DNA from: Marivirga tractuosa DSM 4126
GTDB taxonomy: Bacteria > Bacteroidota > Bacteroidia > Cytophagales > Cyclobacteriaceae
DNA length: 64,000 bases
NCBI RefSeq assembly: GCF_000183425.1
Contig: NC_014759.1
Span: forward strand, 2,449,001 to 2,513,000
Direction: 5' to 3'
Shown: piece by piece, positions 34,436-43,062 of the stretch
How positions within the stretch are numbered: position 1 is the first letter of the stretch
How the letters are laid out: the number at the start of each line of letters is the position of its first letter
The notes under the pieces: generated by a model
The model's database searches: none
Seen by the model: only the letters and a program-made list of their open reading frames with translations
Told to the model about the DNA's origin: nothing
Program-made: the position numbers and the translations under genes

Positions 34436-34895
34436 AATTTATTGTTTTGATGTTCAACTTCATTTAATGCTTTTTGCAATTGGTCCTTAGCCCTCTTTCC
34501 GAGTGATTTTAGTTTTCCATTATCAGCTATCTCCAATGCGGCCAACGGGTCGGTTACAGCTACTTCCAGCACGCCCTCTTCTCCGGTTTCCTGAATGATG
34601 ATATTGCAGGGAAGCATGATACCCACTTTGTTTTCTACGGACAGTGCATCTATTGCTAATGCAGCATTGCACATGCCCAAGAGTGTATATCGCCTGATGT
34701 CTTCATCTAGTTTTTTTTAATATGATTCTGTAAGTCAAAGTGCATGACTACTTCAAAACCATTATTTTCAAAAGCCTTTTTGGAATAATCGATAGCTTCC
34801 TGGAAGGTCATGGAACCGAACCTCTTGCTGATGCAATAGCTGGTCTCCATGCTTTCCTTATAATTTTCCTTAGCTATTTTATTTTTATCGCTCAT
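34432..34895 (-). pseudogene. DUF302 gene split by a 1-nt deletion in an A8 run (copy 2)
   Basis: From ATG 34895 the frame reads ...FDLQNHIKKN and stops at TAG 34707. Adding one A to the run of eight (T8 on the plus strand, 34711-34718) restores the frame: IKKKLDEDIRRYTLLGMCNAALAIDAL, continuing to 34432. This matches the LKKKLDEDFRPYKILGACN region of the intact neighbour. The product would be about 154 residues, with a longer N-terminus than the neighbour. It could be a real frameshift, a sequencing error, or a site for polymerase slippage. Confidence 0.7.
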
Positions 34896-34904
34896 GACAG
34901 GAAG

Positions 34905-35291
34905 TTATAGACCTTCAATAACTGATTCCAATTTGGATTGAATTTCTTCGGCTATTACGGCTAGGTCTTTGTTATCTACTGCCTGCATGGAGGCCAGCGG
35001 ATCTACTGCCGCAACCTCAACGCCATCATCAACTTGCTGTACAATTACATTGCAGGGCAGCATCGCGCCAATCTTATCTTCGGCTAATAATGCTTTATGA
35101 GCAAAAGGCGGATTGCAGGCACCCAGAATCTTGTAAGGCCGAAAATCTTCATCCAGCTTTTTCTTCAGGGTTTCTTTTACATCGATCTCGGTAAGGATAC
35201 CGAACCCTTCTTCCTTCAGAGCATCCGTTACTTTTTGAATCGCTTCTTCAAAGCTTACGCCTTTTAATGTTTTTTCGTGGTAGTATTTCAT
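34905..35291 (-). CDS. DUF302 protein (copy 3)
   Basis: A 128-residue DUF302 protein: SFEEAIQKVTDALKEEGFGVLTEIDV, LGACNPPFAHKALLAEDKIG and MLPCNVIVQ. No signal peptide. It precedes the broken paralogue by 9 bp, so a tandem duplication is likely. Close to the product of 22440-22829. Confidence 0.85.
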   Translation of the reverse strand: MKYYHEKTLKGVSFEEAIQKVTDALKEEGFGILTEIDVKETLKKKLDEDFRPYKILGACNPPFAHKALLAEDKIGAMLPCNVIVQQVDDGVEVAAVDPLASMQAVDNKDLAVIAEEIQSKLESVIEGL

Positions 35292-35383
35292 GTTTTTAGC
35301 TTTTGTTCTTTCTATCTATATAATGAAATTTTGAGTGAAAGTCTGTAACATTTATTACATAACTATCTTACCTAAACTCATAA

Positions 35384-37684
35384 TTAAAAACGGATGGACA
35401 AGCCTCCACCTGCACCAAAGCGGTTATCGTAGCTGCCCATTAGTGAGAAATTTCTAGACAGAAAATATTCTACTCCTGCAGACCAAGTGGTTTCTCCTTT
35501 ATAGTCAATTGGTTCGTTAGTTCCTTCATCCGTCAAAGTATTTACCCAGCCGAAATCGGCCTGATACTCGTAGTTTCCAAAAATGGCGGTTCGCGGGAAG
35601 ATCATGATCTCCCGACTTATCCTGATTTCAGGCCGTAATTTATTATCTACCCTTACATCAAGATTGAACATATAGGGAGTGAAAAATCGAATACCTGCTA
35701 TAGCGGTTGCTGAAATTTCATCCAGGCTGTTCTCCGTTTCATTCTCCAGGTTAACTCCGGCAAATACTCGAAAGTAGTCGTATAAATACCGCTCATATGT
35801 AAATTCGGCTTCCATATTCTCATTGTAACCCACTTCGGTATTCAGGTTGAATTGATTTCTTATATTGGAGGATACAAGGTTCAGTTCAGTCATGTGCGAA
35901 GCGACATCAACCATCCCCCAGTTATAAAAGCGGTTGCCTTCTTTAAATAAGTTTTTGGCTGGATATTTTGCCATACGTGGATCACGTTCTGTATCATAGC
36001 TCACTGCTCTGGCCATACCACCAATCATGTGATAAAGCACATGACAATGCAAAAACCAATCACTATCTTCAATAGCGTCAAATTCTATTACCGTCTTTTG
36101 CATTGGCGGCACATTTACCGTGTGTTTTAAGGGAGAATATTCACCATGCTTGTTGATGACCCTAAAAAAATGACCATGAAAGTGCATAGGGTGGTGCATC
36201 ATCGTTAAGTTATTGAAAGTGATTCGCACTTTTTCCCCTTTGGAAATCTTTATCATGTCAGCCTCGGATAGCGGGACACCGTTCATGCTCCAGATATACC
36301 GCCACATGTTACCTGTCAGGTTGAGCAAAACGTCCCTTACGGGTTTATCCTCATCTATAACGGTACTGGAAGGGGCTTTTAAGTAATCATAATTATACTC
36401 GGAGAACATGTCCATTCCCCGTATTTGATTTTTTGATGAAGCTTTCTTCATGTTCTTGTCATTTTCGAGTTCCATTTGAGAATGATCCATCTCTTCCATT
36501 CGAGAATCTACTTTATCACTCTTCATATCTTGGTTCATCTCCATATTCATTTCATCATCCATCTGCATTCCCCAATTTTTCATTAATTCATGAGGCTCCT
36601 CTTCAGCAGGATTAAATTTCATAGCGGGAGCGCCCATACGCATGTCCATCTGTGCCATTTGTTTCATCATTCCAATTTTGTCTGGTCTTTCAACCTCAGG
36701 TGCCACAATGACCTCACCCTTTCCTAAGAAAGCTGAAGTATATCCCGATCCATCTTGGGCAGTAGCTCTAAATTCAATTTTACCTTTTTCTGGAATGGTG
36801 ACTATAAAATCATATGTTTCAGCAATCCCGATAAATGTTTTATTATGTTTAACCGGTACCACATTCAATCCATCTGCAGCTACCAAAAGCGGGGCTTTAC
36901 CTCCAAAAGTCATCCAGTATTGGGAAGAAGCCGAACCATTGATGATGCGCAATCTTACCTTCTCACCCGGTTCAAATTGAGGATACTCTTGTGCTTGTTC
37001 TCCATTGGTCAGGAATGCTGGATAATAAATATCTGCTATATCAGCACTTTCCATTCGTTGTCTCCAAAAATTTAACTGCGCACCAAAGGCTCCCCGTGCT
37101 ATGACCCGATTGAGTGGTGTTGCAGTTCCTTTTTTAATGTTGTACCACTCATTTCCACGCTTGAGGTTTCTCAGGACATTCATTGGCTTTTGATTGGTCC
37201 AGTCAGAAAGCACCATGACAAGTTCTTTATCATATTCTAAAGTTTCACCTTCTTTAGGGTCAATGACAATGGAACCGTACACTCCGCTTTGTTCTTGCAG
37301 CATGGTGTGTGAGTGATACCAGTAAGTACCAGACTGTATCAAGGGAAACTCATACTTTTGTGTTTCTCCAGGGTGTATAGGCGGTGTCGTTAAATAAGGA
37401 ACTCCGTCATAAAAATTAGGGAGCAATAAACCATGCCAGTGAACAGAGGTTTCTTCCTCCATTTCATTTTTCACGTATATTATGGCATAGTCCCCCTCCT
37501 TAAACCTCATGGTAGGTCCTGGAATGTCTCCATTCACAGTCATGCCCACAACTTCTTTACCAGCTTTATTAACTGTTTCCTGTCTTATGGTAAGGTTGTA
37601 GACAGTGGTGTCTATTTGCGCTGACGCAGTAAAACCAGTTAGAATAAATAAAATAATTATAGTTAAGCTATTTTTTATTTGCAT
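35384..37684 (-). CDS. multicopper oxidase fused to a CopB-like outer-membrane beta-barrel
   Basis: A 766-residue protein with a Sec signal peptide. Residues about 25-590 are a CopA/PcoA-type oxidase with all copper motifs: HWHGLLLPNF, YWYHSHTMLQ, HHPMHFHGHFF and HCHVLYHMIGG. A Met/Asp-rich insertion (about 345-425) resembles the copper-binding repeats of PcoA. Residues about 600-766 are beta-strand-rich with alternating aromatic residues (NWGMVDVASH, FAGVNLENETENS, FGNYEYQADFGW) and end in IRF, as in the CopB/PcoB outer-membrane protein that is normally a separate gene. Oxidation of Cu(I) and outer-membrane sequestration would thus be joined. Confidence 0.85.
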   Translation of the reverse strand: MQIKNSLTIIILFILTGFTASAQIDTTVYNLTIRQETVNKAGKEVVGMTVNGDIPGPTMRFKEGDYAIIYVKNEMEEETSVHWHGLLLPNFYDGVPYLTTPPIHPGETQKYEFPLIQSGTYWYHSHTMLQEQSGVYGSIVIDPKEGETLEYDKELVMVLSDWTNQKPMNVLRNLKRGNEWYNIKKGTATPLNRVIARGAFGAQLNFWRQRMESADIADIYYPAFLTNGEQAQEYPQFEPGEKVRLRIINGSASSQYWMTFGGKAPLLVAADGLNVVPVKHNKTFIGIAETYDFIVTIPEKGKIEFRATAQDGSGYTSAFLGKGEVIVAPEVERPDKIGMMKQMAQMDMRMGAPAMKFNPAEEEPHELMKNWGMQMDDEMNMEMNQDMKSDKVDSRMEEMDHSQMELENDKNMKKASSKNQIRGMDMFSEYNYDYLKAPSSTVIDEDKPVRDVLLNLTGNMWRYIWSMNGVPLSEADMIKISKGEKVRITFNNLTMMHHPMHFHGHFFRVINKHGEYSPLKHTVNVPPMQKTVIEFDAIEDSDWFLHCHVLYHMIGGMARAVSYDTERDPRMAKYPAKNLFKEGNRFYNWGMVDVASHMTELNLVSSNIRNQFNLNTEVGYNENMEAEFTYERYLYDYFRVFAGVNLENETENSLDEISATAIAGIRFFTPYMFNLDVRVDNKLRPEIRISREIMIFPRTAIFGNYEYQADFGWVNTLTDEGTNEPIDYKGETTWSAGVEYFLSRNFSLMGSYDNRFGAGGGLSIRF

Positions 37685-37721
37685 AAGTCTAGTTTTCTAT
37701 GTTGCTATTTAGTTGTTGCTC

Positions 37722-37810
37722 CAAGATTACGTGAATTTTTAACGTTTGAAAGCTTGATATGGGCAATCTAAAGATAGATTTTATGTATAATATTGTGTTT
37801 AATATGTATA
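37722..37810 (-). promoter_or_regulatory. site E: partial copy of the shared operator upstream of the CopA-CopB fusion gene
   Basis: Two TGTAT boxes (37784 and 37804) lie upstream of the oxidase gene, with a -7-like TAATCTTG at 37729-37722. The ATCT half is not conserved and the spacing to the -7 element is about 13 bp longer than in sites A-D and F, so membership is uncertain. Confidence 0.35.
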
Positions 37811-37838
37811 AACTTCATACCCAATTGCAAAATCTAAA

Positions 37839-38408
37839 CTAGAGGCCATCAAGAAAAGTCCTATCTGTCCCCGATTTCTTTTTATAATCTGATATTGAAA
37901 AGCCAGTGACGTTCTTGAATTGGTTAGATAAATAGTGGACACTGCTATATCCCAAATTCACGGCTATTTCAGAGACGTTGAGCTCATTATAATCCAATAG
38001 TTCCTTGACCTTCTCCACACGTAAATTGATGTAATATTTTTCCAATGTATCACCTGTTTGCTTTGAAAATACCTTACTTAAATAATTATAGTTCCTCCCG
38101 ATTTGGAGGGAAATATATTCGGACAGTTTTTTAGCCCCTTTACCTTTTGAATGTACATGCTTTAGGTAATCCAATATAACTATCTTAATCTGCTCTGTCA
38201 ATATGCCTTCCGGGTCATGAATAAGCTCAAAACCAAACTTTTTCATTTGCAAATCAATCTGCTCAAGAGTGAGGGTAGCTGGTATTATTACATCGGCATA
38301 TCCCAACTTAACATCCCTTACCTTGGCACCTAAGGTTTTCAACTCATTTTCAACGACCATAATGCACCTTGGGCACACCATGTTTTTTATGTGGAGCTTA
38401 GTTTTCAT
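37839..38408 (-). CDS. AraC-family regulator with HMA-like N-terminus
   Basis: A 189-residue protein. N-terminal metal-like domain with KNMVCPRCIMVV (cysteines 12 and 15), residues 1-62; AraC HTH at about 95-178 (EIAVNLGYSSVHYLSNQFKN). Strongly similar to the first 180 residues of the regulator at 23555-24418 but lacking its third domain. Likely a copper/silver-responsive activator acting on the shared boxes. It overlaps the end of the TRASH-like gene by 11 bp. Confidence 0.88.
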   Translation of the reverse strand: MKTKLHIKNMVCPRCIMVVENELKTLGAKVRDVKLGYADVIIPATLTLEQIDLQMKKFGFELIHDPEGILTEQIKIVILDYLKHVHSKGKGAKKLSEYISLQIGRNYNYLSKVFSKQTGDTLEKYYINLRVEKVKELLDYNELNVSEIAVNLGYSSVHYLSNQFKNVTGFSISDYKKKSGTDRTFLDGL

Positions 38409-38838
38409 CCTTTTTCAAGTAAGCCTCCATATTATTTTTAGAAATGAAGTAAAGAACTTCCTTGCCTTGACCTGGCTTCAGCGTAATAAATGCCACTGCT
38501 TTATCTACTTTTTCTCCTGAATAGGGATCTGTAGTGTACCGAACGTTACCGGTATTTTCGAGAATCTTGCTTACACACATCTGGCAGCATCCATAGTAAG
38601 TTTTGCCATCCGCTTCAACTGGAATTTGCTCTATCCCCATGAATGCGTCATTGACCATACATACCAGTTCATTAGGGATTTGTTCCTCTTCGCTAATATC
38701 GACCGGTATTTGACTAAAGTTAAATGAAAACGACCGAAAGAGGGCAGCAATAATTATCGCACCAAATATTGACAGGATTAATATCGATTGCCTATCCATT
38801 TTGGTTTTTATCCTGTTCGATTCTCTTTTCTTATTCAT
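38398..38838 (-). CDS. membrane-anchored TRASH-like metal-binding protein
   Basis: A 146-residue protein with one N-terminal helix (about 18-35) and an outward domain containing CMVNDAFMG and, 23 residues later, YYGCCQMC, a C-x(23)-C-x3-C arrangement close to the TRASH motif of metal trafficking and sensing proteins. The C-terminus is LYFISKNNMEAYL. An ATG at 38799 (MDRQSIL) is an alternative start. Coupled to the AraC-HMA gene by overlap, so it may deliver or report metal to the regulator (inference). Confidence 0.65.
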   Translation of the reverse strand: MNKKRESNRIKTKMDRQSILILSIFGAIIIAALFRSFSFNFSQIPVDISEEEQIPNELVCMVNDAFMGIEQIPVEADGKTYYGCCQMCVSKILENTGNVRYTTDPYSGEKVDKAVAFITLKPGQGKEVLYFISKNNMEAYLKKDEN

Positions 38839-38928
38839 GCCTCAACATTTCAGTTCTGTGATAAGGGTACCAGCCAGATTTCACCACCAACCTCTAACTG
38901 GGACCACTTGGTCAGGAACTATTACTTC

Positions 38929-39351
38929 CTAATGTGTGCTAGTTTCATGATCATCCATTAGATCATCCATTGATTGGTGATCGTCATCATGGTGCCCATC
39001 TCCCTGATCGTGGCCATTCATCGCATTGGAGCCCATGTGCATGCCGTCTGCATCATGATGATGGTCGTCATGGTCGTTGGAGTGAGAATAATCCTCATGA
39101 TGTTCTTCAAACAACCCCTCATAATGGTGAAAAACTGAATCATGGAAGTGAATTCCATCAAAATCACCTTGTTGAATAGATCCTTTTAATTCCAAATTTG
39201 CATCACTTGCCCTTGTATAAGCTTCTCTGAAACCTTCGAGTGCCACGATGTCATCTTCGGACAGCTTGTTTTGCATGTCATCATCATTGCAGGAATAAAG
39301 GCTAATCGATAGTCCCATTACTGCTGTTAATATGATCTTAGTAGTTTTCAT
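38929..39351 (-). CDS. His/Asp-rich lipoprotein
   Basis: A 140-residue lipoprotein; start at MKTTKIILT, immediately before the signal (lipobox LYSC, cysteine near 21). The first part is helical; the second half is dense in His and Asp (SNDHDDHHHDADGMHMG, GDGHHDDDHQ). Likely binds Cu, Zn or Co in the envelope. Last gene of the cus operon, 11 bp after the DUF3347 gene. Confidence 0.75.
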   Translation of the reverse strand: MKTTKIILTAVMGLSISLYSCNDDDMQNKLSEDDIVALEGFREAYTRASDANLELKGSIQQGDFDGIHFHDSVFHHYEGLFEEHHEDYSHSNDHDDHHHDADGMHMGSNAMNGHDQGDGHHDDDHQSMDDLMDDHETSTH

Positions 39352-39362
39352 AATATTGTATT

Positions 39363-39893
39363 TTAATTGATTGTTTCTTTTACACTTCCGCACTTCAGCA
39401 TTTTGTCACCGAAGTAGGGGTTTTTGATTTCCTTTTCGCTTGATAGCCAGTAAGCACCAGTATTTTCATTTGCCATCGGGCAATATTCCAAGTATATTTC
39501 ACCCATAGAAAGTTCACCACCTTTCACTAAAGTGGACATTTCATTACTCAATGAAGCAAAAGCTTTGCGCTGGCCATCTAAAGTAGCAGCTGAAACCACA
39601 TTTGCCGCCTCCGCCTTAGCTTCCTGCCCGGAATCTACCGAGACTAAAGATGCTTCTAGTTTGGTTGCAGCCTTTCTTACCTCATTCATCTGTGAGGCAA
39701 CCAGGGCTTCTTTCAGATGGATATAATGACCGTAAGCAATGCCCAAATCTTTGTCCTTGAACATAGGTTCCATTTTTTGACCCATTCCCTTTTGGTCATC
39801 ATGATTGCCATGATCGTGCTGTGCAAATGCTCCATAGCTTACTAAGGCCATTGCCATTACTACGATTGTTTTTTTACTCATTACGTTTTTCAT
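39363..39893 (-). CDS. DUF3347 secreted protein
   Basis: A 176-residue protein; start at MKNVMSKKTIVV, whose signal peptide ends GAFAQ. A His-rich segment HDHGNHDD follows, then the DUF3347 region: a helical part (YGHYIHLKEALVASQMNEV) and the conserved end YCPMANENTGAYWLS, NPYFGDKMLKCG. The same domain is fused to the C-terminus of the CusB homologue at 40038-41828. The Cys/Met pair may bind Cu. Periplasmic copper carrier for the RND pump is a reasonable guess. Confidence 0.82.
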   Translation of the reverse strand: MKNVMSKKTIVVMAMALVSYGAFAQHDHGNHDDQKGMGQKMEPMFKDKDLGIAYGHYIHLKEALVASQMNEVRKAATKLEASLVSVDSGQEAKAEAANVVSAATLDGQRKAFASLSNEMSTLVKGGELSMGEIYLEYCPMANENTGAYWLSSEKEIKNPYFGDKMLKCGSVKETIN

Positions 39894-39919
39894 TTCATTA
39901 ACTTTTAAAGGTTTAACAT

Positions 39920-40036
39920 TTAAACAGGGGCTATCCCAGTCATCAGAAGGACTACTGTACCCCAGACGATTCGTCCAGCCCATATTCTTAATTTTGAAGG
40001 GGCTTTTTCATTCCCTCTTTTACAGCATTCTTTCAT
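39920..40036 (-). CDS. 38-aa membrane protein in the cus operon
   Basis: A short gene read directly from the sequence: MKECCKRGNEKAPSKLRIW, then a hydrophobic stretch IVWGTVVLLMTGIAPV and stop TAA at 39920. It fills the gap between cusB (stop at 40038) and the DUF3347 gene. A vicinal CC at positions 4-5 followed by one helix fits a tiny metal-linked membrane peptide. Function unknown. Confidence 0.6.
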   Translation of the reverse strand: MKECCKRGNEKAPSKLRIWAGRIVWGTVVLLMTGIAPV

Positions 40037-40037
40037 T

Positions 40038-41828
40038 TTATTTGATATTTTCCTGTACCTCTCCGCAAGTGAGCATAGATTCTCCGAAGTAGGGATTGCG
40101 GATTTCCTCTTCGGTACTCAACCAATTTGCTCCCTTATTATCATCTGCCATAGGGCAAAACTGAACGTACAGTGTCTGATCCATGGGTTTAAAGGCTTTG
40201 GTCATGGCAATCATTCCTTCAGATACCTGCTGAAATGTAGTGCGTAGTTCGGCTATCGTTTTAAGGTGCTGAACATGTTGCAGTGCATTTTTCAGGTCGC
40301 TGCTATGACTCATCCAAGCATTGTGTGACTCACCGGTAAAAGCAGCCATATTCACCTTATCCAGTGTTGTTTTGAGATCAGAAGCGGCTTTTTGAGCCTG
40401 ATCAAATTCATCAGCCGTTAAGGCATCCTTAAATTTGAGGTATTCAGTATAAAGGGGCCGCAATGCTTCTTTCGCCTTCTGACTAATTGACACTGGCTTA
40501 GTCTCTTTTTTATTGACCTGGCCTGACGAAGCTGGCGTATCCATACCCCCGTGGTTATGCCCTGTCATTGCCGGGCCTCCTTCCGGATTCATCATGCTTG
40601 GCTTACCAGCCAACTGTGCTGCCGCATCAATGCTGAAGGTGCCATTGACTGCTATCTCTTCACCTTCTTCAAGGCCACTCTCCACAATAAAGCTGTCACC
40701 TAAACCCGGCCCAAGCGTCACATCACGCATCATGAAACTTACTCCACTACTAGTGGTATTTTTTACATAAACTACCGAACGCTTGCCTGTCCACATAACA
40801 GCAGTTTTGGGAACCACTATGTTATTTGACTTTTTCGGCAATGTAGCTTCTACCGTACCGGATGCAAACATTTCAGGTTTTAGCTGATTGTCTTTGTTGG
40901 GCACTTCTACCCTTGCTTTTGCTACTCTTGTCTTAGGATCAATAACAGGATCCAGGAAGGTTATCTTACCTTCAAATGTCTCTCCCGGTAGAGAGGCCAC
41001 TGTAAAGTTTACCTTATCACCTTTTTTGATCCAGGGCATATCCGATTCATAAACATCAAACAATACCCATACCTTTGAAAGGTCTGCAATCTCATAAATA
41101 GCCTCTCCCTTTCGGATGTAATCACCCAGATTTACCATTTTCTCAGTTACATAGCCCGAAACATCAGCTTGAACAGCAAATTCCTCTTTCGGTGTCCCCA
41201 CTTTGAGAATTTGCTCTACCTGACTGTCGGAAAGTTTCCAATTTTTGAGCTTTTCTTTGGCGGAATTAAACAATTGCGGCTGTGTATCTTTAATTTTTTG
41301 TGCTTCAAATAATTCCTCCTGTGCAGTAACCAAATCTGGAGAGTATATATAAGCAATGGCCTGCCCTTTCCTTACGAACTCACCTGTGAAATTGACCATC
41401 AGCTTTTCTATCCTGCCCGGTATATGGGAAGACTGAGAAAAAACCAGTCGCTCATCTTCCTGTACCTTTCCGTTCAGTCTAACCGACTTAACCGGATCCA
41501 TGGTTCCTACAGCGGCAGTTCTAATATCAGCCAGTTGCATGGCCGTTGGAGACATACTAACAGCCATCGGGTCTAGCTCCTCACCATCATCATTATCCAA
41601 TGGGATCAAATCCATACCACAAATAGGGCAGTCTCCGGGTTCACCCTGACGGATCTGAGGATGCATGGAGCAGGTCCACACGGTCTCTCCGGCTATTTCT
41701 GTAGTGTGCTGGTGCTCATCATCCATTTTACTTTCGGATGATGAACCACCAAAAATCAACCAACCCAGCAATAAACCTATTGCCAGCGTTGACAGTGCTA
41801 TGATTATTATTTTTTTATTTGTGTTCAT
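40038..41828 (-). CDS. cusB: CusB-type RND periplasmic adaptor with metal-binding N-domain and DUF3347 C-domain
   Basis: A 596-residue membrane fusion protein. After an N-terminal anchor (about 5-25), a heavy-metal domain (CSMHPQIRQGEPGDCPICGM, about 53-72) precedes the adaptor barrel-sandwich and hairpin (GRIEKLMVNFTGEFVRKGQ, WVLFDVYESDMPWIKKGD). Residues about 455-590 are a DUF3347 domain ending FCPMADDNKGANWL and MLTCGEVQ. It links the inner-membrane CusA to the outer-membrane CusC and may collect Cu(I) or Ag(I). It lies 1 bp after cusC. Confidence 0.92.
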   Translation of the reverse strand: MNTNKKIIIIALSTLAIGLLLGWLIFGGSSSESKMDDEHQHTTEIAGETVWTCSMHPQIRQGEPGDCPICGMDLIPLDNDDGEELDPMAVSMSPTAMQLADIRTAAVGTMDPVKSVRLNGKVQEDERLVFSQSSHIPGRIEKLMVNFTGEFVRKGQAIAYIYSPDLVTAQEELFEAQKIKDTQPQLFNSAKEKLKNWKLSDSQVEQILKVGTPKEEFAVQADVSGYVTEKMVNLGDYIRKGEAIYEIADLSKVWVLFDVYESDMPWIKKGDKVNFTVASLPGETFEGKITFLDPVIDPKTRVAKARVEVPNKDNQLKPEMFASGTVEATLPKKSNNIVVPKTAVMWTGKRSVVYVKNTTSSGVSFMMRDVTLGPGLGDSFIVESGLEEGEEIAVNGTFSIDAAAQLAGKPSMMNPEGGPAMTGHNHGGMDTPASSGQVNKKETKPVSISQKAKEALRPLYTEYLKFKDALTADEFDQAQKAASDLKTTLDKVNMAAFTGESHNAWMSHSSDLKNALQHVQHLKTIAELRTTFQQVSEGMIAMTKAFKPMDQTLYVQFCPMADDNKGANWLSTEEEIRNPYFGESMLTCGEVQENIK

Positions 41829-41829
41829 C

Positions 41830-43062
41830 TTAATATGTTTTTGCAGTTAAGTAATTGAGTTTGGCCAGGGCAATTTGGTACTGCGTTGCGGCCGTTGCCT
41901 TCATCTTTTCATATTTTAAGAGCTGCTGTTGCATACGCAGTACCTCTTCAAATTCATTTCCTGAATTACTGTAAGCCGTAAATAATAGATTTAAAGCCTG
42001 ATTGGATTCCTGAATTTGTTGATCGTATAGCTCAATCAATTCTTGCTGTTGTTGAATTTCAAACCAGGCCATTTCGTAGTTTGACGTTAGGGTATTGGCA
42101 AAGTCCTTTTTTTGGAGTGAATAGCTTTCCTGCATGAGCTGTGCTTCTTTAACAGCGGCTTTATATTTACTCCTGAAAATGGGAATGCTGACAGAAACCA
42201 TAGGCATTAGAATGTCCTGACCATTGTCGGGAAGTTCCACTTCAGGTCTGTTTCCCACAATAGCATAATCCAATCCTACACCAAATTTTGGAAGCCCTTG
42301 TTTGTAAGCGACCTCCTCACTTGCCTCACTGGAGGCTATTTTTAAGTCCAGTTCTTCCAGTACAGGGTTGTTCGTAAGCAAAGAGTCCTTTCTGAAATTA
42401 TCAGGCAAGGCTTGAGCAACGAGTGAATCCTCTACGGTTACCAATGCGTCCTCCTCTCTGTTGAGTAGTTTATTAAACCGGGTCAGCAGAGGAGCTTCCT
42501 TATCGTTCAGAATGGAAAGGTTTGTAGTGGCGTCTTTCAACATAATATCCACACGCAAGAAGTCAACCATCGTACCCACTCCATTTTCAAACTTTTTGTT
42601 GGTAATGGTTTTATAAGACTCCAGTATTTCAATATTCTCCCGCTCAATCTCTTTCCATTGATTAAGTTCATAAAGCGGATAATAGGCCGCTGCCACTTGG
42701 TAATACAACCTATTCCGAGCGTCTAAGAAGGCTTGATATTTTGCTTCCGCCATTAAAGCTGCGGCATTTCCCTGTGCCCGTAGCGTCCCAAACCAGGGGA
42801 ACATCTGCGTTAGGGAAAACCTTGCCTTTTGTGGTCCTACCCTCGTTTCCACCGGTGAAATGAAATAACCAAAAGAGAAATTAGGGTCCGGTAAAGTATT
42901 TACCTGCTCCACCTTCTGTATGGCCGCTTCAAATTCCCGATATTTCGCCTGTAATCCCGGATTGTTTTCCGCTGCTATTTTAAAATAGTCATCCAGGACC
43001 TGCGCCTGACTTACGCTGGTTCCGAGAAAAACAAGTATTACAATATTTACAATAATCTTCAT
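41830..43062 (-). CDS. cusC: TolC-family outer-membrane efflux protein (CusC-like)
   Basis: A 410-residue TolC-fold protein with signal peptide (ending SQA) and long coiled-coil helices rich in Gln/Glu (QQQELIELYDQQIQESNQALN). PDPNFSFGYF and GNEFEEVLRMQQQLLKYE are typical segments. No lipobox, so not lipidated. It forms the outer-membrane channel of the RND pump. Start overlaps the cusA stop by 4 bp. Confidence 0.9.
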   Translation of the reverse strand: MKIIVNIVILVFLGTSVSQAQVLDDYFKIAAENNPGLQAKYREFEAAIQKVEQVNTLPDPNFSFGYFISPVETRVGPQKARFSLTQMFPWFGTLRAQGNAAALMAEAKYQAFLDARNRLYYQVAAAYYPLYELNQWKEIERENIEILESYKTITNKKFENGVGTMVDFLRVDIMLKDATTNLSILNDKEAPLLTRFNKLLNREEDALVTVEDSLVAQALPDNFRKDSLLTNNPVLEELDLKIASSEASEEVAYKQGLPKFGVGLDYAIVGNRPEVELPDNGQDILMPMVSVSIPIFRSKYKAAVKEAQLMQESYSLQKKDFANTLTSNYEMAWFEIQQQQELIELYDQQIQESNQALNLLFTAYSNSGNEFEEVLRMQQQLLKYEKMKATAATQYQIALAKLNYLTAKTY

